Shown here: positions 11,161 to 22,724 of the stretch, one piece after another
Layout of the letters: each line of letters opens with the position of its first letter
How positions within the stretch are numbered: the stretch's first letter is position 1
NCBI GenBank assembly: GCA_028829895.1
Contig: CM054178.1
Location: forward strand, 90,771,558-90,835,557
DNA from: Sinotaia quadrata
Taxonomy: Eukaryota; Mollusca; Gastropoda; Architaenioglossa; Viviparidae
Length of the DNA: 64,000 nt
Direction: 5' to 3'
Translations under genes and position numbers: made by a program
Notes under the pieces: generated by a model
What the model was told of the DNA's origin: nothing
What the model saw: the letters and a program-made list of their open reading frames with translations, nothing else
Database searches by the model: none

Positions 11161-12024
11161 TTGCATGTTGTAGTGTTATACTAGGGAACATGCTGTAAGA
11201 GTAATGCAGCATAATTGCATAACTATAATGTAGCAAAATACATAGCAGCAAGACAATCTTTATTGACGAAAACAGGATATGATGTAATAGAAATACTGCC
11301 AGGCAATGTAATACAACAGCATAAAGAAAGTGTAAAATAAACTCCGCAAATTGGGCTAAAATAATATTTTACCTCAGAAATGTGCCTCTCTAGGGGTTAC
11401 AGAGTTCTAAATCATTACTTTTTCTCTCGCCACTTCATTTACAGTACGAAAGTGACACAGAAACCAGCACTCTGTTTTCTCCTTCAAGAAACATGGATTT
11501 AAACTCAGCTTGGCCTAAAGAACACTTAGTCCGTCTCAGCTCGGTCTGCAATATATGGCTGACTTAATGTTTCGAGGCGTACTCAGCTTAGTGCTTGACG
11601 TCGTCCTACGGGCAATAAATGCACCCCTCAAGCTGCAGGCTGCACACGACAAAAAAAAAAAATTCCGAGTAAATGTTGCACACGACAAAAATGAGGTACA
11701 ATTTAAGTTTGGAAAGAGTAGGTTATCTGCCGCTGCCCGATGAAAGTTGCAAATCCACAAAAATATTCATCTTCTTCCACTCACCAAGTAACCTGTATCT
11801 CGACAACCTAGAAGTTAAAAGTCTTCTCAAGGCGCGTGGGCCTGTCTGCGAAATCAGCGGAAGTTGGGAGTGACAGCGAAAGCTAAATCAATCATCACTT
11901 AACTCCAAGACGAGGCAGGGTTGTTTGTTTAGTAGAAGTTTGATATTTGCCTTGCATATTCAAACATGCCTGCATTGTGTACTTGGAAATATATTCTAAC
12001 TATGCATAAACTTGTCAGTCTCAA
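11161..12024. other. Spacer, no gene supported
   Basis: A ~36-bp duplication around TTGCACACGACAAAAA lies at 11638-11690. Overlapping 62-74-codon frames on both strands around 11536-11873 show no domain. Confidence 0.5.
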
Positions 12025-12118
12025 CTGAGAAAAGAATTAATTTGTTCAATCTCTATGTCTTATTTCATTACCTGAGAAAAGAATTAATTTGTTCAATCTC
12101 TCTGTCTTATTTCATGAC
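12025..12118. repeat. 48-bp tandem duplication
   Basis: Two almost identical copies of CTGAGAAAAGAATTAATTTG followed by TTCAATCTCT-TGTCTTATTTCAT. Confidence 0.95.
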
Positions 12119-12839
12119 CGTGTAAAACTATATTCCTGTGCAGGCAGTGTTTGTTCTTTTTATTATTTATTCCAGCAAATCTCTGTACGCTGTTTTATTT
12201 ATTTTTTATCGTCTCTTTCCAATATCTGCCCCTAGGTGATATATTTAAAAATAGTTTAGTGCTGTTATAACTATATGTGTGTTGACATTTAAAAATATTC
12301 ATCATCTGTACTAATACTTGTCTGTACTTTGACTAATAGCTATTAGTTGAGCAGCTAGCTATTCCGATGATTGTATAAACTGACTAATTTCATTTTGTTG
12401 TCCATTACACTTAATTTCCTGTCTATTACATTTATTTAATTTCCTGTCTAATTTCCTATTACATTTCTTGAATTTCCTGTCTATATTTTTGACTGGAGCA
12501 TGAGCACGCTTTATTTCTTTCATTCTGTTTTTCTATCTTGGAGTCCAGAAGTTGAAAAGAACCAAGTGAATCTATCTATATTACGATACAACGATTTTTG
12601 TTCTGAGCGGCAGAAAACAAATTAATATTAATTATACCGTAATAAAACCCAAATTATCAACAACAACAAATCGAAAAGAAGCAATGTTCTTCATCTCACT
12701 GTATCATCCATTTTTTAAAAAAAAAATCACAACTCTCTGTAATGTGCAGCACAACGATACAAAAATATTTGTCTGAAGAATAAATTGATCAAAACAGTCC
12801 AGATAAACTGACGTAAAATACTCAATCAAATACATCAAA
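12119..12839. other. AT-rich spacer
   Basis: There is no gene. Imperfect TTTCCTGTCTATTACATTT copies lie at 12400-12485. The rest is single-copy. Confidence 0.5.
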
Positions 12840-13300
12840 AGGGCCGAGGCAAGTGTGTGAAAGAGGCCTAGCTAAATTGGTCAAAGGTACTCAGGCAAAC
12901 AGACCCAGCAATTCAATCAAACGGAGCCAGGCAAATGTGCAAAAAAACCATGTCCAGCTAAAGTGGTCAAAGGACCCAGGCAAATGTATGAAAAATGCCA
13001 AGGAAAATTCATCAAAAGGAGCTAGTTAAATGTTCGAAACAGGCCCAGTCGAAGTGATCAAAGAGCCCAGGCAAATGTACTAAACAGGCCCAGTCGAAGT
13101 GATTAAAGAGCCCAGGCAAATGTACTAAACAGGCCCAGTCGAAGTGATTAAAGAGCCCAGGCAAATGTACTAAACAGGCCCAGTCGAAGTGATTAAAGAG
13201 CCCAGGCAAATGTACTACATAGTCCCTGTCGAACTGATCAAAAGAGCCCAGGCAAATATACTATATAGGCCCAGTCGAACTGATCAAAATGGGCCAAACC
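12840..13300. repeat. 45-bp minisatellite with decayed flanks
   Basis: The core at about 13020-13260 repeats GCCCAGGCAAATGTACTAAA followed by CAGGCCCAGTCGAAGTGA at 45-bp spacing. The left flank (12840-13020) holds diverged copies (CCAGGCAAATGTG...GGTCAAAGG). A 45-bp unit leaves a minus-strand frame open with a 15-residue periodic peptide; this is a repeat artefact. Confidence 0.92.
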
Positions 13301-14390
13301 GACCAAAAAGGGCTAAGCAAAATTGACCGAAAAATCCCAAATTGGCCGAAACACCCCACATTGACCGAAAGACCGCAGTCAGCCGTTGTTTGATCCTTTG
13401 AGTGTCGGAAGCGATAAGGAAGCGTGCTGTCTCAAGTTTGACAGCAGTTGCGCCAATTCTACTGTGAACATAACTGTCGTCAGTTACAGTCGGATATTTT
13501 TTTATGTCCTTGTCATAACATATCCTGACAGTTAAATCGTTCAAGATCATCAACAACAGTCTTTATGTCCATAGAGTTTCAATATGGCGGAGTGATGAGT
13601 TTTAGTGACAAGTGCAGCTTCTCCGACCAAGCTGACCCAGCCACCAAGCCGAAAAACAACCCAGTTGACCAGCTACCAAGCCGAACAATCACCCAACCTC
13701 GAAGTCGACCCAGTCAAGCTGCACAACCGTCACCTTGGAAAGTTTGAAGAACTTAATTATTATTGTCTTTCTAACGATCTGATAGAACTACGACAACGTC
13801 ACGAAACTCGGCAAGGGAAACTACTCTACGTACGGTACACTGTGAACTCAGATAGTCTGACGGCGAAACAAATTTAGTTTACTGTTATGTTTGCTGTGTT
13901 GATTGCTTGTCCGGAAATCAGACTGGGCAATAGGATGCACATGCTTATATTCTGAATTGAAAGGAACTCTTCTCCACCGCGACTGACCATTAGCTGTAGG
14001 TTGTCAAGTTCTCGATCAATGTGCCCGCGACTGACCAAGTGCAATAGATAAGTCTCTCCGCGCACCATTGCACTTGAACTAACGTACCGTCTACCTCGTT
14101 CAGTAGAAATACGTCTGCGCGAGTCTGATAAATGTGGAAATATAGTTTATGTCCAGGAGCCAAATCTGTAACAGTCAAATGAATGTGACACAAACTAATG
14201 AAGCGACCAGTCTGAGAGATGAAGACTGTATCATTGATATGATTATCGGATCGGGCGAGTCGCAGAATCGATGGTTTTAAATGGTCTGCTTCATTTACTA
14301 GATTCTTCTGTAGTCGATTCTACATCAATCGGTTGCACGCTAGCGGGGGTGGGGAAGAACCGCCGCATAATTTCGATCGTTAGTAGGTAA
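13301..14390. other. Spacer with relics of the preceding repeat
   Basis: There is no gene. ACCGA/ACCCAG-rich stretches at 13300-13390 and 13625-13740 resemble decayed material of the 45-bp array. Short overlapping frames at 13284-13877 carry no recognisable domain. Confidence 0.45.
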
Positions 14391-14596
14391 TATCGTGAAA
14401 CACATATTGACATTCTTACTCCTTGTCATTCTCTCATTACGTTATATCATGTCACATGTATTGGCATTCTTACTCCATGTCATTCTGTCATTACGTTATA
14501 TCATGTCACATGTATTGGCATTCTTACTCCATGTCATTCTCTCATTACGTTATATCATGTCACATGTATTGGCATCTTTTCTCCATCTCATTCTCT
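14391..14596. repeat. 54-bp minisatellite
   Basis: The unit TCACATGTATTGGCATTCTT plus ACTCCATGTCATTCTCTCAT and TACGTTATATCATG is repeated about 3.7 times at 54-bp spacing. Open frames through it are periodic artefacts. Confidence 0.95.
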
Positions 14597-14739
14597 GAAT
14601 ATATATTTTAGTCTTCTCCTCCTCCTCACTACGCAAGGAAAGATAACTCTAAAAAATTAGTTTGATGTAAATAGAGAGCGAGTACGCAGTTATTGACTTC
14701 AGGGTGCGCACTTTTACAAATCTTTTACACTACTTTGGT

Positions 14740-15475
14740 TCAAGGCAGCAATGAAAGCTTTCATATGTCCACCTGTGTAAGTCCACAGCGGAAGTTGTGG
14801 TATAAACACTTTTATACAACTAAGACAACGAAAGTTGTACCATAAACACTTTAAAATAATTTAGACAGCCAAAGATGTAGTAAAAACACTTTTATATAAT
14901 AATTACGACAATGAAATTGTCGATACCCATATTTGCATAATGAAGATATCGAAAGTTTTTTGTATGTACAACTTTGTACAAGAGGACGACAAAAGTTGTA
15001 CTATACCTAACTTTTGCCTAATTAAGACAACAAAAATTCTAGCTTGCCTGCATTTATATAATTATGACAGTGAAGATTGTCATATACCAATCTTTGTTTA
15101 ATTAAGAAAAAAGGCAATATACTAGTCTTTGTATAAATGAGACAACGAAAACTGTATTATCCAACTTTTGTATGATTAAGGAAACGAAAGTTGTCGAATG
15201 CCTACATTTTTACAATTAGGACAACAGAAAGTTGTAGACTGGCTACATGTTTACAGTTAGGACAACAGAAAGTTGTAGACTGGCTACATGTTTACAGTTA
15301 GGTCAACGAAAGTTGTAGACTGGCTACATGTTTACAGTTAGGACAACAGAAAGTTGTAGAATGGCATTCTTTGTATAATTACGACAATGAAACTGTAGAC
15401 TATTCATCTGTGTATATTAAGACAAAGAGAGCTTTCATATATCCATCCTTTAACTATAAGACAATGTAAGCTGTA
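14740..15475. repeat. ~42-bp minisatellite with a young core
   Basis: Diverged copies of AATTAAGACAACGAAAGTTG occupy most of the span. A homogeneous core at about 15215-15360 repeats GACAACAGAAAGTTGTAGAC plus TGGCTACATGTTTACAGTTAG at about 42 bp. This is a clear case of a young core within an old array. Confidence 0.88.
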
Positions 15476-15840
15476 ACATCACAAAGTCTGACTAATTAAT
15501 TCAACAGAACTGGAGAACGAAACCTTTAATATGACAGGGAAGGATGTACATACCAACACTGAAATACAACCACAAAAGGCTGCAACATGACAGTAATGGA
15601 ACACGATCACAAATGGCTGCAACACGACATTAAAGAAATACGACCATAAAATCGGTGAAATACGACAATATTGTAATATGGTAACGAAGACTGCCATTTG
15701 AAAATACAAACACCAAAGTGTGTGACTACAGTGGAATACAATCACCAGTGTACCTATATATGCTGGAGTAGGACATCGAATGTAATACATATGACCACAC
15801 TGAAATACTAGCACATAAACCGTACTTATACCCATCATGA
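15476..15840. repeat. Highly degenerate repeat, AATACGACCAC-type
   Basis: The phrases GGAATACGATCAC, AATACGACCATAAA, AATACAACCACAAA and AATACAATCACC recur at irregular 35-50-bp spacing. This looks like an old array; the boundaries are uncertain. Confidence 0.45.
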
Positions 15841-17126
15841 AACAGGAACCCGAAATCTTTCAAATGACCCCCTTCTAATAAGAATTCCTAGTTTACGTTT
15901 CATCTCCATTAGGAACGAGAACGTGTTGACTGTAAAGCCGTTGAGCCACTGCGAGCCGGTGTTTGCTGATTGTCGCGCCCGGCCTTCTGCCCAGTGCCAG
16001 CACGGACAATGACTGGGACGCAAAGCCGCCAGTGTCAACAGTTGATTTACCATATCTTTCTGCTTAATTGGTGCTAAGGAGCAGAACTATCACGAAAGGT
16101 TCAAGAACAAAGAAGAAAATACCATTGCTACTCTGACGGGGGTCCAGTTCTGAAATGATGTTGAAGTTATACTAGTTGGCGACCAAACATAACTTGAGAC
16201 AAAAAGTTTGCTTAACAATTAAAATAATAACATTATCTGCAGTCGTTAACATAGAGAATTATATTGTTAAAAGTTTTAAAAGAAATGGTTTTTAAAAGTC
16301 TTAAGTGAGAAAATTGATACTACTGAGAGAAAATGAAATGCTACATATACATTTTCTTGTCTAATGACCACAAGACTTAATTATATGGCAAAAGAAAGAG
16401 AATTACTTCCAAGAAGAACATTTTAAATATGAAGTGAACATTATTTGTGAAAAGTTGGGTCTTTTCCCAGTGGTAAAAGATGTATATATTAAACAGACTT
16501 TAAACAAGTAAAACAATCATTTATGACTTTAAAGGTTTTTCAGGGAGTTTAAATGTTGCCTCTCTTATATACAAACTGACTTATACTGATTTCACCAATG
16601 CAGGAGTTAACATGAAAGTCAACTGAGTTGTAAGCATCTCAAATGACGAAGTTTCTGTCTATCTAGCTTAATTACTATGTAAACAAACTGTACACGTACA
16701 AGTATTCCATTTTAGCCAATTCATTGATATTTGTGGGGTATGTTGACATACCACTGTCTGCTGTGGCGGGTCAACCCACCTTCTCTTGACTTTATTAAAC
16801 TTATTAAAGGTAAAAATATCTTAAATCATAATATTTTAAATTTAATAATAATAATCTAAATAATAATACTATTTTAAACCAGTTTAGAAGTAATAATGTT
16901 AAACGTGTAGATTCTAGCTCCGACATTTTATTTAAATTCTGCCTTGAGTTTTCCTATTCCCTCATTTATGTAAATCTCTGGTTTGACTAGTTGCCCCATG
17001 GGCCACTGCCAGTGGACCTGTACTATTAATGCCCGTAACAGAATACCATGTCCCTCAGAGGATGAAGCTAGGACAGAAATTCTCGTCCCTTACTGTGGCC
17101 AGATCTCTCGTGTTGCGATATGTTCA
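15841..17126. other. Single-copy spacer
   Basis: There is no supported gene. 15890-16050 is GC-richer than its surroundings. A 67-codon plus frame at 16983-17186 (peptide start GHCQWTCTINARNRIPC) shows several Cys residues but matches nothing I recognise and runs into the next array. Confidence 0.45.
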
Positions 17127-17392
17127 GCTACTGGCCAAATGAAATATATCACTAACGTCAGAAGTTATCAACTACTGGCCAAATGAAATATATCACTAAC
17201 GTCAGAAGTTATCAACTACTGGCCAAATGAAATATATCACTAACGTCAGAAGTTATCAACTACTGGCCAAATGAAATATATCACTAACGTCAGAAGTTAT
17301 CAACTACTGGCCAAATGAAATATATCACTAACGTCAGAAGTTATCAGCTACTGGCCAAATGAAATATATCACTAACGTTAGAAGTTGTCAGA
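17127..17392. repeat. 44-bp minisatellite, 6 copies
   Basis: The unit CTACTGGCCAAATGAAATAT plus ATCACTAACGTCAGAAGTTATCAA repeats six times with very few differences (one GCTACTGG, one GTTAG variant near the right edge). This is a recently homogenised array. Confidence 0.97.
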
Positions 17393-17544
17393 TAAAAACC
17401 TGAATAACATAAATACTCTCTATCACTCTCAAATAAGCCATTCTTTCAGTCCTTCACACACAAAGAACACCAAATTGAAAGCTAAAATGTGATTAACACA
17501 CGAGATCACCATATTTCAAATGAGGTTTTTCTTCTCTCGCATGA

Positions 17545-17780
17545 TTATAGTTACACGGCTGACTGTTGTATTACACGGCTGTTTACAGTTAATGACTGTT
17601 GTATTACACGGCTGTTTACAGCTAATGATTGTTGTATTACACGGCTGTTTGCAACCAAATGACTGTAATAGTTGCACATCTGTTTACAAATAATGATTAT
17701 TATAGTATCAGCTATTTACAACTAAATGACTTACATCACCATTTACTATACTTACACGACTGACTGCGACCTAATAACGG
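17545..17780. repeat. ~33-bp degenerate minisatellite
   Basis: The unit TTGTATTACACGGCTGTTTA plus CAGTTAATGACTG decays rightward (TAGTTGCACATCTGTTTACA and so on). About six copies are visible. Confidence 0.8.
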
Positions 17781-17970
17781 AAAGATACATAACAGCTCAC
17801 CTCTGGCAACTCAGTGACCATGACTACCATTCAGTCATTGACAACAATCTATTAAGTTTTGTTTTACTTTATTTTCTATAATGTTGTTGTTGTTGAGCTC
17901 CGGACCAAAATACTACAACGAACTAAAGGGTTCATGCAAAGCGTGTACTTGCACAAACTATCAGGTAAAT

Positions 17971-17984
17971 CAATGACGTCATTG
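17971..17984. promoter_or_regulatory. Palindromic CRE-like site
   Basis: A perfect 14-bp palindrome CAATGACGTCATTG contains the full CREB/ATF bZIP core TGACGTCA. One site in single-copy DNA is suggestive only; no promoter or transcript start is visible nearby. Confidence 0.3.
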
Positions 17985-18044
17985 GATTTAAAGAGCCCAC
18001 ATCCAGACAGCTGTTCCAGTGGATTGTTGAGCGTATTCTCTGCA

Positions 18045-18225
18045 AAATGTTAATTTTAACACGACTATGTAAGCACTTCAGAATTCAAAGTGTTAATTTT
18101 AACACGACTATGTAAGCACTTCAGAATTCAAAGTGTTAATTTTAACACGAGTACTAAGTGCTTTAGAATTAAGTGTTAATTTCAACACGAAAGCCTTTGT
18201 AAGTGCTTCAGAATTCAAAGCGAGA
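18045..18225. repeat. 43-bp minisatellite with a palindromic unit
   Basis: There are about four copies of AAGTGTTAATTTTAACACGA plus CTATGTAAGCACTTCAGAATTC. Each copy carries the inverted repeat GTGTTAA-TT-TTAACAC. Confidence 0.93.
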
Positions 18226-18650
18226 CGTGATAAAGTCACGACTAGCCACCTCCCAAGGAAATGTGTTGGCTGTAGACAAAACAAATCACATGACGGAATC
18301 TCGCGTGTGGCAGCATGTCCCTCGTGACACTGAACATTGAGCGCCCTCTGGTGGTGTGCAAAATAGCGCTGAAAGGAGCATAAAGGGACATGTCACTCAA
18401 TCCGAACAATTTTCCAGTGTGCGATAGGCTTGTCAGATCAAACGCAGTTTTCTTTTTGGCCACTGTCGAAGATTCGGAATTATGTCTGCTAACAGAAGTC
18501 CTTAGAACCCAGGTAATTGATGCTGATTTCTAAGAGATCTATAGTGAGTGAACTTAATCGCCTTGCGGAAAGGTTGATTTAATAGTTTAGATCCTTAGAT
18601 AAAAAATAGATTTATCGATTGTAATTCTTTCTCTTTCATTTTAACGAAAC
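18226..18650. other. Single-copy island with a CTCF-like motif
   Basis: This non-repetitive stretch lies between arrays and is slightly GC-richer around 18230-18400. It contains the CTCF-like motif listed separately. A 73-codon minus frame shows no domain. Confidence 0.5.
18339..18356 (-). promoter_or_regulatory. CTCF-like binding motif
   Basis: The plus strand reads GAGCGCCCTCTGGTGGTG. On the minus strand this is CACCACCAGAGGGCGCTC, a match to the core CCACCAGAGGGCGC recognised by animal CTCF zinc fingers. CTCF is conserved across bilaterians, but this core also occurs by chance and inside transposons, so function is inferred. Confidence 0.4.
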
Positions 18651-18705
18651 AAATGAGCAACAACAGCAGAAAGAACAACTACAAGACCATATCATCACAG
18701 TCACC

Positions 18706-18785
18706 ACCAATAATAATAATAATAACGATGATGATGATGATGATTGTGGTGATGGTGGTGATGGTGGTAGTGGTGATGAGGATGA
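18706..18785. repeat. Compound AAT / GAT / GTGATG microsatellite
   Basis: Adjacent short tracts of (AAT)n, (GAT)n and (GGTGAT)n are followed by GT-rich sequence. Open frames here encode only Ile/Met/Val runs. Confidence 0.95.
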
Positions 18786-18849
18786 CCAAAGCCAAATGCA
18801 AAAAAAAAGATCTCCTTGTCATACAAGTGCCAAACAAACAAGCTGAACG

Positions 18850-19290
18850 GCAACACCAAACACACAAGCCAATCAGTAAAGTTCTCGCCATAGGCTCAAT
18901 CACCGATGGACTCGCCATAAACCGAATACTGAAGAACTACCACAGGCCAATTACTGATGAACGTGTTACAAGCCAATCATTGAGGAACTCACCACGAGCT
19001 AAATTTCACCACAAGCCAATCACTAAAGAACTCGCCACAAGCTAATCACCAATGAACTCACCAAAAGCCAGTCCCTGATGAATTCACCACAAGCTAATCA
19101 CTGATGAACTTGCCACAAGCTAATCACTGATGAACTTGCCACGAGTCATTTAGTGATGAACTCGCCACAAGCTAATCACTGATGAACTTGCCACAAGTCA
19201 TTTAGTGATGAACTCGCCACAAGCTAATCACTGATGAACTCACCACAAGTTCATCACTGATGAAGCACGAAAAGCTAAACCTGATGAACT
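18850..19290. repeat. ~26-bp minisatellite, ~16 copies
   Basis: The unit CCACAAGCTAATCACTGATG plus AACTCG varies (CCAATCA, CATTTAGTGATG). Copies are clearest at 19000-19260 and decay at the left edge. Confidence 0.93.
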
Positions 19291-20112
19291 GGCCACACTA
19301 GATCGCATACCTGCATTGGCAGCATCGACTAGACAATCAAAGATATCAGGAAAAAAGAAGAAAACGATAAACAACAAGGATCCTCACAAATGTACAATAC
19401 AAAACGTTCGACACAATTGAAAATGCAGACTCTGCCTGACAATGGTTGAACAAATAATTATTTTCTTTTTACAAAAGAAACGCATAGGGAGGACTGGAGA
19501 AAAGTCAAAGCCGATATTGGCGAACGTGGCGAAGAGATCGCAGGCTTTGCGGGAAACATCTGAAATCACCACAAAAATAAGCCACTGAGAGAAACAGTAA
19601 AACATGGCGTACATCGCACAGACAGCTACACGCAAAGAAATAAAAAAAATAGACTTCAAACACTGGCATCCTATAAACGTTGTACATGCAAAAGCCTTTC
19701 CTTTCCAGTCAGCGGTTGCATCAAGAGTTCCGTTTAGATTTTTGAGGAAGAAATGGTCTTCATTCTGCAACAGAAACGCGCATTTCAAGATTAATTGTTG
19801 AAGGCAAAATCCAACTAGGTCTAGAAAAGTAAAGAAAGACTTTGCAGCCGTGAAGGTTTCCAGAGGCAGGCTCTTAATGCGAGAATTGAAACAATAACCA
19901 GGTCGCTGTCTAGATGCCAAGTAGACAGAGGAAAATACGTCAGACGGCACAAAGGAAAAGAACAATCGTACATCAGAGAAAGAATGTATGATGTCACTAT
20001 TAATATTATACACGAAGCCAAATTACTCTGTGACTTCGAACTAAGCAGGCAGCAAGAACAGTCAGGCAGCAAAATAATTCACGTATCAACTGCATGAGAC
20101 ACTAGCACTAAA

Positions 20113-20116
<4 letters not shown>
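19291..20116. other. Single-copy spacer with a long minus-strand open frame
   Basis: The frame at 19384-20022 on the minus strand is open for about 213 codons, the longest non-repetitive one in the window. It has no ATG near its start; the first residue usually given comes from GTG, and the upstream in-frame stop is at 20023-20025. The conceptual peptide is Phe- and Cys-rich and hydrophobic with no recognised domain. The + strand here is purine-rich and T-poor, which removes minus-strand stop codons, so composition alone explains much of the openness. I do not call a gene. Confidence 0.45.

Positions 20117-20170
<54 letters not shown>
20117..20170. repeat. (AG)n microsatellite
   Basis: About 54 bp of almost pure AG repeat: a mirror-symmetric purine tract of the kind that can form triplex DNA. 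Confidence 0.98.
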
Positions 20171-20172
<2 letters not shown>

Positions 20173-20502
20173 CATAATGTAGAAGGTTCAAACTAAACTT
20201 TTCCAGACTATCGACTGAGGAACAAAAGTGAATTCCTACTGCTATGTGTAGATGGGGTGGAGATGTAGAAAATCGGATCTTATCTTTTTCATTTACTTAA
20301 TAGTATTTTGTTAATATTGTGGTTTCTGTAATTTGCCAGGATTCTCGGAGACACAAAGTGTGACGAAGACTGAAGATTTGTCCTTGAGAGCTGTTCCTGA
20401 TCAGTGACATCTTTTTAAAATTCGATCTTGATTTTAGATATCGCCTTGTATCGTGTGTTTTGTGCGTCATGCGTCCGCTTAGTTTATTACGGACAAGTAC
20501 TT
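20171..20502. other. Single-copy spacer
   Basis: There is no gene. A 73-codon minus frame at 20297-20518 has no recognisable domain. Confidence 0.5.
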
Positions 20503-20848
20503 TCGTAACTTCACTCATACCTTGCTCTGTGTGTGTCTAGAGTTCCATACCTTAGGTTTTCTACAACTTCACTCATACCTTGCTCTGTGTGTGTCTAGAG
20601 TTCCATGCCTTAAGTTTTCTACAACTTCACTCATACCTTGCTCTGTGTGTGTCTAGAGTTCCATGCCTTAAGTTTTCTACTTCACTCATACCTTGCTCTG
20701 TGTGTGTCTAGAGTTCCATGCCTTAAGTTTTCTACTTCACTCATACCTTGCTCTGTGTGTGTCTAGAGTTCCATGTCTTAGGTTTTCTACAACTTCAGTC
20801 ATACCTTGTTATGTGTGTGTCTAGAGTTCCATGTCTTAGGTTTTCTAC
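20503..20848. repeat. 55-58-bp minisatellite, 6 copies
   Basis: The unit ACTTCACTCATACCTTGCTC plus TGTGTGTGTCTAGAGTTCCA and TGCCTTAAGTTTTCTAC occurs with and without an extra ACA at the junction, giving 58- and 55-bp versions. Right-hand copies share CATGTCTTAGG. Confidence 0.96.
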
Positions 20849-21212
20849 ACCGTTTGACCAGTGCGCAATAATGCATATTAGCTTGTTCAGTGTCTGACCC
20901 ACATGATAATACGTACTGGACACTAATGGACAGTTTGTGACTTTAGATCATCGACTTTCGTAGAGTTCTAAACATTCTGTGAATTTGGTTTAAACAGTGT
21001 AGGTAGAGATCTAAGCATTATTTGAATTGCGTGTATATAGGGTTCTAAACATTGTGTTGGCTGATTTCCCGTATGGTGTGGTTAGTGTTTCATGTTATGA
21101 AAGTAATCTATTAAGGATTACCAATATGTCTACTGGCGAAAAATTCCTGCTTCGGTTGTTAAGATGACGCAACAAGGATGTTGGTCAAACCTTCAAGAAA
21201 GTTTGGACAATA
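20849..21212. other. Spacer
   Basis: There is no gene. Three weakly similar phrases GAGTTCTAAACATT, GAGATCTAAGCATT and GGGTTCTAAACATT at about 20960-21055 suggest an old tandem repeat. Confidence 0.45.
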
Positions 21213-21414
21213 ACTGTAATACGACAGAAATATAAGTGCAGAAAAGTGTAATACGACAGAAATATAAGTGCAGAAAAGTGTAATACGACAGAAAATATAA
21301 GTACACAAAAGTGTAATACGACAGAAATATAAGTACACAAAAGTGTAATACGACAGAAATATAAGTGCACAAAAGTGTAATACGACAGAAATATAAGTAC
21401 ACAAAAGTGTAATA
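21213..21414. repeat. 32-bp minisatellite, 6 copies
   Basis: The unit GTGTAATACGACAGAAATAT plus AAGTGCAGAAAA or AAGTACACAAAA gives two variants: the CAG type on the left and mainly the CAC type on the right. Frames through it are artefacts. Confidence 0.95.
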
Positions 21415-21489
21415 TTCTGGAAAATCCAGCTCATGCTAAAAGACAAGGAAATGGTTTATGCCGGTGTCGGGAGTTGCCATTACTCGTGT

Positions 21490-21790
21490 GATAAACAATA
21501 ATAGTTTTTTTTTATTAATAAGCTTTTAACGCATATTAATATTTGTACTGATAAGCGTTTAATCCATATTATTTTGTTTGTATTTATACAGTATTTAATA
21601 ATCCATACTAATTTTTGTACTGATAAAGTGTTTAATCTATACTAATTTTTGTATTTATACAGTATTTAATAATCCATACTAATTTTTGTACTGATAAAGT
21701 GTTTAATCTATACACATTTGTGTATTGATGCAGTGTTTATTTAATCCATACTAATTTTTGTATTGATAGTGTTTAATCTATATTAAATGT
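21490..21790. repeat. ~44-bp repeat with higher-order alternation
   Basis: Units ATCCATACTAATTTTTGTAC plus TGATAAAGTGTTTA alternate with a variant ending TTTATACAGTATTTAATA, so an ~88-bp dimer appears twice at about 21570-21720. Edges are diverged. Confidence 0.8.
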
Positions 21791-22172
21791 TTCATGAAAG
21801 AATTCTACAGTATTATGAAAAAGCAATTATAGTATCTGCATTTGTTAGCGTTTAACATTTCTGACTAAATTAATTACTAGAAGTGTAATTCATGAAACAT
21901 GTACACACAAATCTAAGACAGAGAATAAGTATTTGAGTCTGAATTAACACTGAAAGCAACTGATTAGTATTTTAATTTTCATGATCCATTGTGATATAAG
22001 TATTAAATATCTCTTTAATATATTCATAATTTTAACAAATGAAAATTATATGTCATTTCTGCTGTTCAAGTATGTCTCTACCTATCTCTTTACATAGCTG
22101 TCTTAAGAGTCTGCACTTTCTCCCTCACGATTAGTATAGATGTATGTATTTCTCTTAATAGTCTTCCCCTTT
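21791..22172. other. AT-rich spacer
   Basis: I see nothing supported here. Confidence 0.5.
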
Positions 22173-22255
22173 CCATTCATCCATCCATCCATCCATCCAT
22201 CACTTTCCTACTTACATTACCTCCCTACACACACACACACACAAACAAACACGCG

Positions 22256-22290
<35 letters not shown>
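22173..22290. repeat. (CCAT)n, then (CA)n-(CG)n-(CA)n
   Basis: A CCAT tract at 22173-22202 is followed by (CA)n from 22227, two CAAA steps, then a CG-alternating run and a second CA run to 22290. 22251-22290 is unbroken purine-pyrimidine alternation. Confidence 0.96.
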
Positions 22291-22720
22291 TTAAATGTTT
22301 GCCAATAATTGCCTCTAAATCTATCGTAAACATCCCCCAAACTTCCTTAATCATGTCAATTGGCAAGACTCTATGATCGCGATTTTGTTCTAATTTTTAT
22401 TTATGTTGAAACTGCAACAAATTGAAAGACATTTGTCTTTTTCTTTAATTGTAATTGAAAACATGCACGAACATATTGCATCTTTGACATTTGGCAGACA
22501 TCAAAATAATTGTTTATGGCGACATACTGTTGCGAAAACTTGAACTTAATGCCGTATAGAACAAAACGCCAATAGCGGAAGCGACTGGCTGTCAAGATAT
22601 TTTTTGTAAGTAGTGCCAGTATTCCTGCTCTTCGCGTGCTACTTCAAGAATAAGGTAGATGCTTTGCTCTTGCAATGTGAAATGCGTACTTCTGATGATG
22701 AGCGCAAGCATGTAGCAGGA
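22291..22720. other. Single-copy spacer
   Basis: There is no gene. Around 22500-22600 is ordinary single-copy sequence. Confidence 0.5.
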
Positions 22721-22724
22721 GTGT

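Noticed and set aside
13012..13209. Periodic NHFDWACLVHLPGLF frame
   Set aside because: 45-bp unit artefact.
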